Source of the DNA: UBA4479 sp963974935
GTDB taxonomy: Bacteria > Pseudomonadota > Alphaproteobacteria > Rhodospirillales > Casp-alpha2
Length of the DNA: 64,000 nucleotides
NCBI GenBank assembly: GCA_963974935.1
Contig: CAXBEV010000009.1
Span: 62,001-126,000 of the forward strand
Reading direction: 5' to 3'
The position numbers were made by a program, and so were the translations under genes. Below are positions 58,181 to 64,000 of this stretch, in pieces. The stretch's first letter is position 1; every line of letters starts with the position of its first letter. The notes beneath the pieces are model-generated. The model searched no databases. It was not told where the DNA came from and worked only from the letters and a program-made list of their open reading frames with translations.

Positions 58181-58222
58181 GGGCGTTTCCTTAACATTTA
58201 AGGGAACGCCCTTCGTTCTTTT
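58181..58222 (+). terminator. intrinsic terminator after infC
   Basis: A 14-base-pair stem (58181-58194 with 58198-58211; one G-T wobble) with a CAT loop is followed by a T-rich tail TTCGTTCTTTT. It would end the infC transcript or act as an attenuator between infC and rpmI. Confidence 0.85.
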
Positions 58223-58237
58223 GGGTTCGCCTTCCCC

Positions 58238-58266
58238 TTGCCATTACCGACGCGCCCCGCTATAAC
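58238..58266 (+). promoter_or_regulatory. sigma70-type promoter of rpmI-rplT
   Basis: TTGCCA at 58238-58243 and TATAAC at 58261-58266 are separated by exactly 17 bases, lying just downstream of the infC terminator. The predicted start near 58273 leaves a leader of about 118 bases before rpmI. That leader is a candidate for L20-type autoregulation, though I cannot assign a known structure. Confidence 0.65.
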
Positions 58267-58390
58267 CCGCGCGCCCCTTTGTTTTGGGGGCCGAGCGGTA
58301 TGGCTGAAAAGGGCATGCCTGGCTGCTCGAACCCATAGATGGCGCTAGGCGATCTTCACGTCTGGCGCACAGATACGAAGGAAGAGGGAA

Positions 58391-58588
58391 ATGCCCAAAC
58401 TGAAGACGAAATCGGGCGCTAAAAAGCGCTTTAAACTCACGGGTACCGGTAAGGTACGTGCTGGCTTTGCGTTCAAAAGCCACAACCTCCGTAAACGTTC
58501 CACCAAGATGAAACGTAAAGCGCGCGGGACAATGATTCTGTCACCGCAAGATGCGCGTATCGTTAAATCTTATATGCCGAACGCTTAA
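58391..58588 (+). CDS. rpmI: 50S ribosomal protein L35
   Basis: L35, 65 residues, very basic, with the family pattern MPKLKTKSGAKKRFKLTGTGKV and the FKSHNLRKRSTKMKRKARGT segment. GAAGAGGGAA in front of the ATG contains a Shine-Dalgarno. The gene follows a strong terminator and a good promoter, and is followed 15 bases later by rplT, the usual order. Confidence 0.97.
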   Translation: MPKLKTKSGAKKRFKLTGTGKVRAGFAFKSHNLRKRSTKMKRKARGTMILSPQDARIVKSYMPNA

Positions 58589-58603
58589 GCGAAGGATTGA
58601 ACC

Positions 58604-58969
58604 ATGGCACGAGTATCTCGCGGCAAAACGTCGCACGCCCGTCACAAGAAGGTCCTCAAGCTCGCTAAGGGCTATCAGGGCCGGAATAAATCGAACTACC
58701 GTATCGCTCTCGAAAGAGTCGAGAAGGGCCTGCAGTATGCCTATCGCGACCGTCGCACCAAAAAGCGTCAGTTCCGCCGGCTCTGGATCCAGCGGATCAA
58801 CGCTGGTGCGCGCGAATGCGGCACGACGTATTCTTTGCTCATCAATGGCCTGATGAAGGCCGGTATCGAACTTGACCGTAAGGTTTTGGCCGATCTCGCG
58901 ATGAACGAACCCGATACGTTTAAAGCACTGGTAGATCAGGCCCAGGCCGCTCTCAGCCAGAACGCTTAA
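58604..58969 (+). CDS. rplT: 50S ribosomal protein L20
   Basis: L20, 121 residues, needed early in 50S assembly. The N-terminal basic extension (ARVSRGKTSHARHKKVLKLAKGYQGRNKSNYRIA) and the globular domain (RDRRTKKRQFRRLWIQRINAGARECGTTYSLLINGLMKAGIELDRKVLADLA) are typical. In other bacteria L20 represses the rpmI-rplT message by binding its leader. A hairpin follows before pheS. Confidence 0.97.
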   Translation: MARVSRGKTSHARHKKVLKLAKGYQGRNKSNYRIALERVEKGLQYAYRDRRTKKRQFRRLWIQRINAGARECGTTYSLLINGLMKAGIELDRKVLADLAMNEPDTFKALVDQAQAALSQNA

Positions 58970-59000
58970 CGGCCCAGCTTTTAGGGCAATCTAGTTTTGG

Positions 59001-59033
59001 AACGGGAGTAGCGCCTTGGGCGTTACTCCCGTT
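59001..59033 (+). other. strong hairpin between rplT and pheS, no T-run
   Basis: A 15-base stem (59001-59015 with 59019-59033; one G-T wobble) with a TTG loop is found 32 bases after rplT and 48 bases before pheS. Without a T-run it is not a standard terminator; it could be an mRNA-processing or attenuation structure in front of pheST. No phenylalanine-rich leader peptide was found. Confidence 0.6.
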
Positions 59034-59080
59034 CGCATGTTTAAGGCTCGCAACGGCGCGGGTTACAAGGCGAGGACACG

Positions 59081-60154
59081 ATGGAAACTCCGGATCAGCT
59101 GCGCGACATCTTGCTGCAAGAAGCCGCAGACGCCGACACCCTGGGCGCACTCGAAGCACTCCGCGTGTCTGCGCTCGGCAAGAAAGGCCGCATCACCGAT
59201 TTGATGAAGGGCCTGGGGCAAATGGATCCCGATGCCCGCAAATCTGCCGGCCAAGCGCTGAACGCCTTGAAAGACGAAGTCGCCGCCGCCATCGATGCGA
59301 AAAAAACCACCCTTGCCGACGCCGACCTGGACCGTCGCCTGATGACCGAAAAAATCGACGTGACGCTGCCGTCCAACCCACAGGCCGAAGGCTATGTGCA
59401 CCCGATCAGCCAAACCATTGACGAGATCATCGCGATTTTCGGCGAAATGGGCTTCACCGTCGCCGAAGGCCCGGACATCGAAGACGATTGGCATAACTTC
59501 ACGGCCCTGAACATTCCGCCCGATCATCCGGCGCGCCAAGAACACGACACGTTTTATCTGCCGGGCGAACATGGCGAGCGCAAAGTCCTGCGCACCCACA
59601 CCAGCCCGACGCAGATCCGCACCATGACCGCGCACAAGCCGCCGATCCGGATCATCGTGCCGGGGCGCACATACCGCTCGGACTATGACGCCACCCATTC
59701 ACCGATGTTCCATCAGATCGAAGGCTTAGTGATCGACAAAACCTCGCATATGGGTCACCTCAAAGGTTGCTTGATCGAATTCTGCCGCGCGTTTTTCGAG
59801 GTCGATGACCTGCCAGTGCGCTTTCGCCCGAGCTATTTCCCGTTCACCGAACCCTCTGCCGAGGTCGATATCGGTTGCACCCGCGAAGGCGGCGGGCTTC
59901 GGATCGGTCACGGCGACGATTGGCTGGAGATTTTGGGCTCAGGCATGGTCAACCCGAATGTGTTGCGTAACTGCGGCATCGACCCCGAAGAATACAAGGG
60001 CTTTGCCTTCGGCATGGGCATTGAGCGGGTCGCGATGCTGAAGTACGGCATCCCCGATTTACGCACATTCTACGAAAGCGACCTACGCTGGCTGCGTCAT
60101 TACGGCTTCCGGTCTTTGGAAGTGCCCGGCATGGTCGGAGGGCTGGTGCGATGA
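59081..60154 (+). CDS. pheS: phenylalanyl-tRNA synthetase alpha subunit
   Basis: Catalytic alpha subunit of the alpha2-beta2 PheRS, 357 residues. A coiled-coil N-terminal region (about 1-85) precedes the class II core: VHPISQTIDEIIAIFGEMGFTVAEGPDIEDDWHNFTALNIPPDHPAR, RTHTSPTQIRTM, FRPSYFPFTEPSAEVDI (motif 2) and GFAFGMGIERVAMLKYGIPDLRTFYESDLRWL (motif 3). The stop overlaps the pheT start by four bases. Confidence 0.97.
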   Translation: METPDQLRDILLQEAADADTLGALEALRVSALGKKGRITDLMKGLGQMDPDARKSAGQALNALKDEVAAAIDAKKTTLADADLDRRLMTEKIDVTLPSNPQAEGYVHPISQTIDEIIAIFGEMGFTVAEGPDIEDDWHNFTALNIPPDHPARQEHDTFYLPGEHGERKVLRTHTSPTQIRTMTAHKPPIRIIVPGRTYRSDYDATHSPMFHQIEGLVIDKTSHMGHLKGCLIEFCRAFFEVDDLPVRFRPSYFPFTEPSAEVDIGCTREGGGLRIGHGDDWLEILGSGMVNPNVLRNCGIDPEEYKGFAFGMGIERVAMLKYGIPDLRTFYESDLRWLRHYGFRSLEVPGMVGGLVR

Positions 60155-62556
60155 AATTCACGCTGAGCTGGCTCAAAGAGCATCTTGAAACCACCGCATC
60201 TTTGACCGAGATCACCGACGCGCTGACCATGGTCGGACTCGAGCTTGAAGGTGTCGAAGATCGCGCCAAAGGGCTTGAGACGTTCGTAACTGCAAAAGTC
60301 ATCGAAGCCAAACCGCATCCGAACGCCGACCGGCTTCGCGTCTGCACGGTCGATCCAGGCAACGGCGAAACCGTCGAACTGGTCTGCGGCGCACCGAATG
60401 CGCGCACCGGCATGGTCGGCGTGTTTGCGCCTGGCGGATCATATATTCCCGGCACCGGCATTACTTTAAAGCCGACCGAAATTCGCGGCGTAACGTCGAA
60501 CGGCATGTTGCTGTCGGAACGCGAAATGGGGATTTCCGAAGAACACGACGGCATCGTCGATCTGGACCCGACGACGCCGGTCGGCAAACCGGCCATCGAC
60601 GTCATGGGCCTGAATAATCCGATCATCGACATCGCGATCACGCCGAACCGGGGCGATTGCCTTGGCGTGCGCGGTGTGGCGCGGGATCTAGCCGCTGCCG
60701 GCCTGGGCACCCTAAAGCCGCTCGCCAACGGCCCTGTGCCCGGCGCGTTTAAAAGTAGCATTGATGTAAAGCTCGACTTCGACGCAGACCATGCATCGGC
60801 ATGTCCGTATTTCGTCGGTCGCCTGATCAAAGGTGTCAGCAACGGCGAGAGCCCGGCGTGGCTGAAAGAAAAACTGATCGCCATCGGGCTACGCCCGATC
60901 TCGACGCTGGTCGATATCACCAACCTGTTGACGTTTGATCTGAACCGACCGTTACACGTTTTCGATGCCGACAAAGTCAGCGGCGATCTGCACGTGCGGC
61001 TGTCAAAATCCGGCGAAACGCTGCAGGCGTTGAACGATAAAGAATACACGCTGGACGACGAGATGACCGTGATCGCCGACGACAACGGCGCGGAAGCGCT
61101 CGGCGGCGTCATGGGCGGTGAAGTTTCCGGGGTGACGGCAGAGACCGTAAACGTGTTTGTTGAAAGCGCGTTCTTTGATCCGACCCGCACCGCCATGACA
61201 GGGCGAAAATTGAATTTGCTGTCCGACGCCCGCTATCGTTTTGAACGCGGGATTGATCCGGCGTTCTTAGAAACCGGCATGGAAGTCGCGACCCGTTTGA
61301 TCCTTGATCTGTGCGGCGGCGAGCCGTCGGAACTGGTGATCGCCGGTGGCAATCCGTTGCAGGGCCGTGCGATCACATTTCGCCCGGCACGGGTGCGGGA
61401 GCTCACCGGCATCGACATTTCAAGTGACGAGATTCAGCGTATCCTCTCGGTATTGGGCTTCGTAGTATCAGGTAGCGGTGACACTTGGGACGTCGCAGTG
61501 CCGAGTTGGCGCAGTGATATCGAAATGGAAGCCTGTCTTGTCGAAGAGGTCGTGCGCATCAACGGTTTCGATAAAATCCCGGCGACGCCGCTGCCCCGCG
61601 ATACCGTACTGCCGACCCCGGCCCTGAGCGAAGTGCAAAAGCGCCGCGTCATTGCGCGTCGCACCTTAGCTGCACGAGGCCTGACCGAGGCCGTAACCTA
61701 TTCGTTCATGGGCGAAGCCGAAGCAGCGTTGTTTGCCGATGTCCCAGACAGCGTCCGCATCGCCAACCCCATCAGTTCCGAGCTTTCGGTGATGCGCCCA
61801 ACCGCGCTCGCCAATCTGATCCAAGCGGCGGGGCGCAATGCGGCGCGCGGCTTCAGCGATGCGGATTTGTTTGAAGTCGGTCCGCAATACGCTGGCGACC
61901 TGCCCGAAGATCAAATCATTGCCGCCGTCGGTATCCGCACCGGCAATGTGGCGCCGAAACATTGGTCGCACGCCGTGACCCCAGTCGATGCTTATTTGGC
62001 GAAAGCCGATTGTGAAGCGGTTCTGGGCGCGCTGGGTGCACCCGTCGACAAGCTTCAAGTCTTCACCGACGTCGCGGCCTATTACCATCCGGGCCGCGCC
62101 GGTGAGCTTCGGCTCGGACCAAAAAACACCCTGGCCCGCTTCGGCGAGATTAACCCCCGCGTGCTGGCGGCGCTCGACGTCAAAGGCCCGGTGGTGGCGT
62201 TTGAGATTTTCCCGGACGCCGTCCCGATGCCAAAAGCAAAGACCGCGGCGCGTGCCATGCTGACCCTGTCTGCGCTACAACCGCTAGAGCGGGACTTCGC
62301 GTTTGTTGTCAACGCCGATGTGCCGGCAGCCAAAATCGTTCAAGCCGCACGCGGCGCAGACAAAGCGCTGATCGAAGACATTCGCGTCTTCGACGTGTTC
62401 GAAGGGCCGTCTTTAGGTGAAGGCAAAAAGTCACTCGCGATCACGGCTGTGTTGCAACCTACCGAAAAGACGCTCACCGACGAGGACATTGAGGCGGTCT
62501 CACAAAAGATCGTCGCTGCGGTTGAAAAGGCAGCCGGCGGCGTGCTGCGGGGTTGA
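60151..62556 (+). CDS. pheT: phenylalanyl-tRNA synthetase beta subunit
   Basis: Beta subunit of PheRS, 801 residues, which binds tRNA and edits mischarged tyrosine. It has the N-terminal B1 domain (MKFTLSWLKEHLETTASLTEITDALTMVGLELEGV), the tRNA-binding OB domain (KVIEAKPHPNADRLRVCTVDPG), the B3/B4 editing core (VDITNLLTFDLNRPLHVFDADKV, GGVMGGEVSGVT), B5, the catalytic-like core (EEVVRINGFDKIPATPLP, NPISSELSVMRPTALANLIQAAGRN) and a C-terminal ferredoxin-fold anticodon-binding domain. All parts are present; length is normal. Translationally coupled to pheS. Confidence 0.96.
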   Translation: MKFTLSWLKEHLETTASLTEITDALTMVGLELEGVEDRAKGLETFVTAKVIEAKPHPNADRLRVCTVDPGNGETVELVCGAPNARTGMVGVFAPGGSYIPGTGITLKPTEIRGVTSNGMLLSEREMGISEEHDGIVDLDPTTPVGKPAIDVMGLNNPIIDIAITPNRGDCLGVRGVARDLAAAGLGTLKPLANGPVPGAFKSSIDVKLDFDADHASACPYFVGRLIKGVSNGESPAWLKEKLIAIGLRPISTLVDITNLLTFDLNRPLHVFDADKVSGDLHVRLSKSGETLQALNDKEYTLDDEMTVIADDNGAEALGGVMGGEVSGVTAETVNVFVESAFFDPTRTAMTGRKLNLLSDARYRFERGIDPAFLETGMEVATRLILDLCGGEPSELVIAGGNPLQGRAITFRPARVRELTGIDISSDEIQRILSVLGFVVSGSGDTWDVAVPSWRSDIEMEACLVEEVVRINGFDKIPATPLPRDTVLPTPALSEVQKRRVIARRTLAARGLTEAVTYSFMGEAEAALFADVPDSVRIANPISSELSVMRPTALANLIQAAGRNAARGFSDADLFEVGPQYAGDLPEDQIIAAVGIRTGNVAPKHWSHAVTPVDAYLAKADCEAVLGALGAPVDKLQVFTDVAAYYHPGRAGELRLGPKNTLARFGEINPRVLAALDVKGPVVAFEIFPDAVPMPKAKTAARAMLTLSALQPLERDFAFVVNADVPAAKIVQAARGADKALIEDIRVFDVFEGPSLGEGKKSLAITAVLQPTEKTLTDEDIEAVSQKIVAAVEKAAGGVLRG

Positions 62557-62572
62557 CCCGTCAAGACCCAAG

Positions 62573-62588
62573 CCCCCTAGAATGGGGG
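62573..62588 (+). other. small hairpin between pheT and the BLUF gene
   Basis: CCCCC and GGGGG form a 5-base-pair stem with a six-base loop, followed seven bases later by ATTTT. It is a weak candidate terminator of pheST; the interval to the BLUF gene is only 54 bases, and no clear separate promoter is visible. Confidence 0.3.
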
Positions 62589-62610
62589 GTGCCCATTTTG
62601 GAGAAGAATA

Positions 62611-63054
62611 ATGTCTGTTCGCCAGGTACTTTACACCAGCCAGGCGGTTAACTTTACTTCAGCAGAAGAATGCAAAGATATTCTTCACACATCGCATACC
62701 AATAATCCTCGCAACGATATCACAGGGTTCCTGCTGGCGTTAGATAACGGGACATTCTTACAAATACTTGAGGGTCCGCATGATGCGGTGGCGCATAGCC
62801 TTCAACGAATATCCAGTGATCCCCGCCATTCAGGACTCACGATCATTTATGATGAAGAAGCGGATGAGCGCGCTTTCGCCGAATGGTCGATGGGGTTCAG
62901 CGCAATTACGCTCGCAGAATATTCGCAAATGCCGGCGTTTCGGAATTTAACGACAGACGCAGATTTCGAGACATTGTTTCAGGACGGTCCCATCGTGCTA
63001 TCTGTCATGCGTACAATCTGTAATGCAAACCGCTCGCCATACGGCACACGCTAG
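62611..63054 (+). CDS. stand-alone BLUF-domain blue-light sensor
   Basis: A 147-residue protein consisting of one BLUF domain (FAD-binding blue-light receptor) and a short C-terminal helical extension. The photoactive residues are visible: Tyr8 in RQVLYTSQA, Asn in the TNNPRNDITGFLL segment (Asn31/Asn32 region), Gln51 in GTFLQILEGP, and Trp in FAEWSMGF. GGAG occurs in the leader a few bases before the ATG. In short BLUF proteins the C-terminal helices pass the signal to a partner by contact. Here no effector domain is attached; the convergent neighbour is a class III nucleotide cyclase, the effector used in fused photoactivated cyclases. Confidence 0.92.
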   Translation: MSVRQVLYTSQAVNFTSAEECKDILHTSHTNNPRNDITGFLLALDNGTFLQILEGPHDAVAHSLQRISSDPRHSGLTIIYDEEADERAFAEWSMGFSAITLAEYSQMPAFRNLTTDADFETLFQDGPIVLSVMRTICNANRSPYGTR

Positions 63055-64000
63055 CCAAGATTAGGGGTATAAACCCGAACCGGCTGACTCCGCCCTTTGA
63101 CTTGAGCTTCACACACAAAATCACACGCATATTCTAGATTTATCGCCTGATGCGTGGCTTCACCCATCATAATATACGTACCATGCTCTTTATTCAGTTG
63201 TTCAAGTCGGGCGGCGATGTTGACGTTGTCGCCGTGCACCGTAAACACCAACCGATCCTGCGCACCGACGGCACCCACCGCGATCTCGCCGGTGTTGATG
63301 CCGCAACGGGTTTTCAGAACGGCACCGTTGAAGGTTTGCGTACGCGCGACCTCCTCGATGGCAATCGCCGTGCGAACCGCGTTGGCAGCGTGATCCGGAT
63401 CATCCATAACGGCGTTGAACGTGATCAACATCAGGTCGCCTTCAAACAGCGTAATGACGCCGCCAAAGCGATCGATCACCTCGCCCATCGCGCCAAAATA
63501 CGCATTCAGCGTGGTCGCCAATTCCTGTGCCGACATATTTTCAGATACCGTCGAAAAACCTTCGATATCGGTGAAGATAATGCTGGCATCTCGGGTCTCG
63601 CCATCGCCCGGTTGGATTTGCCTGTCGGCAGAAGTAATCCGATGGGCGACTTCTTTTGACACGAAGCGGGACAAATCCTGCGCCGCCGTTTGCTCTAAGA
63701 TCGCCCGGTAAAATGCATTCCGGCCTCGGATCACTGCGATACACAACACCGCCGTGACCAAAAATATCGACACCATTTTATCGATCTCGGCACCCACCAA
63801 AATCGAATTTGAGGTCATATACTGTACATAGTCACGGGTGATCATCGGGTTACCGTCTTCGGCGATCATCACCCAACCCATCAACACGCCCCAACCGAAG
63901 ATCGCGGCAAAGCCCGAGATCATAATATAGCGGGGCTCGAACCGAAGCGCGCGCAACGCAATAAAGATGAACACGTACATCAGCGTCGGCGCTTTCAGAT
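63051..64000 (-). CDS. membrane-anchored class III adenylate/guanylate cyclase, 5' end outside window
   Basis: At least 316 residues; the reading frame runs off the right edge without a stop, so the start is not seen. The visible N-terminal part has hydrophobic membrane segments (ISGFAAIFGWGVLMGWVMI; IFLVTAVLCIAVI), then a linker and the cyclase domain: IIFTDIEGFSTVSE (metal Asp 1), ITLFEGDLMLITF (metal Asp 2), CGINTGEIAVGAVG, VFTVHGDNVNIAARLEQL (transition-state Asn and Arg). The Lys that usually precedes the second Asp (KFxGD) and reads the purine ring is replaced by Leu. Adenylate versus guanylate specificity is therefore uncertain. It converges on the BLUF gene. Confidence 0.88.
   Translation of the reverse strand, partial: LKAPTLMYVFIFIALRALRFEPRYIMISGFAAIFGWGVLMGWVMIAEDGNPMITRDYVQYMTSNSILVGAEIDKMVSIFLVTAVLCIAVIRGRNAFYRAILEQTAAQDLSRFVSKEVAHRITSADRQIQPGDGETRDASIIFTDIEGFSTVSENMSAQELATTLNAYFGAMGEVIDRFGGVITLFEGDLMLITFNAVMDDPDHAANAVRTAIAIEEVARTQTFNGAVLKTRCGINTGEIAVGAVGAQDRLVFTVHGDNVNIAARLEQLNKEHGTYIMMGEATHQAINLEYACDFVCEAQVKGRSQPVRVYTPNLG

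Noticed and set aside
59949..61196. 415-codon open frame on the minus strand
   Set aside because: Opposite pheS/pheT; Ser/Pro/Thr/Arg-rich shadow translation without domain or ribosome binding site.

Overview
The window is ordinary chromosomal backbone of an alphaproteobacterium, most likely a Rhodospirillales-type (possibly marine) organism. This inference rests on gene content and order rather than on any marker gene. The signs are a fused two-subunit 2-oxoglutarate:ferredoxin oxidoreductase (KorAB), DUF1244, DUF6352-like, DUF3035 and DUF3047 proteins, a MutL with the metal-endonuclease motif, an ABC exporter/kdtA/lpxK lipid A cluster, and a ribF-ileS-lspA-DUF3035-M16-M16-pgi-mutL run. I see no rRNA, tRNA, CRISPR array, insertion sequence, integron or prophage. 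Coding density is very high and many neighbouring genes overlap by 1-14 bases.

Layout. 1-2.3 kb: korBA on the minus strand, korB cut by the window edge. 2.5-9.7 kb: pmbA/tldE, then a tightly coupled lipid A/LPS operon (MsbA-like exporter, DUF374 acyltransferase, KDO transferase, LpxK, LpxL-type acyltransferase). 9.7-12.2 kb: a small secreted protein gene and xseA plus an M23 peptidase, all minus. 12.3-16.9 kb: purD, DUF1244, DUF6352-like, tadA (minus), rluB-rsmD. 16.9-28.6 kb: a minus-strand cluster read from ribF through ileS, lspA, a DUF3035 lipoprotein, a catalytic/non-catalytic M16 pair and pgi to mutL, preceded by maoC with its own terminator. 28.8-34 kb: a second M23 peptidase, a stand-alone integrase-like DNA-binding domain, a TtuC/DmlA-type dehydrogenase, DUF3047, an LDH2-type dehydrogenase with no normal start codon, and DUF547.

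34-44 kb: an Lrp regulator divergent from a transketolase-like E1 enzyme, an unknown 125-residue protein, and a complete five-gene peptide-type ABC transporter divergent from an aspartoacylase-family enzyme. 44-50 kb: a CHCC zinc-finger protein, polA, msrPQ and a glutathione S-transferase, with two clusters of palindromic repeats. 50-55.5 kb: a TPR protein, an NAD-dependent epimerase, beta carbonic anhydrase, an ABHD10-like hydrolase and two glycosyltransferases. 55.5-62.6 kb: the translation cluster thrS-infC-rpmI-rplT-pheS-pheT, with infC beginning on AUA and rpmI-rplT having a terminator and a good sigma70-type promoter in front. 62.6-64 kb: a stand-alone BLUF photoreceptor convergent with a membrane-anchored class III nucleotide cyclase, cut by the right edge.

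The most interesting items are the BLUF/cyclase pair, the orphan E1-like enzyme with an Lrp regulator, the integrase-like mini-protein, two unusual start codons (AUA for infC, probable CUG for the LDH2 gene), two convergent pairs whose stop codons share a palindrome, and a 52-residue secreted protein with a near-perfect Shine-Dalgarno. I found no clear defence or mobile system.
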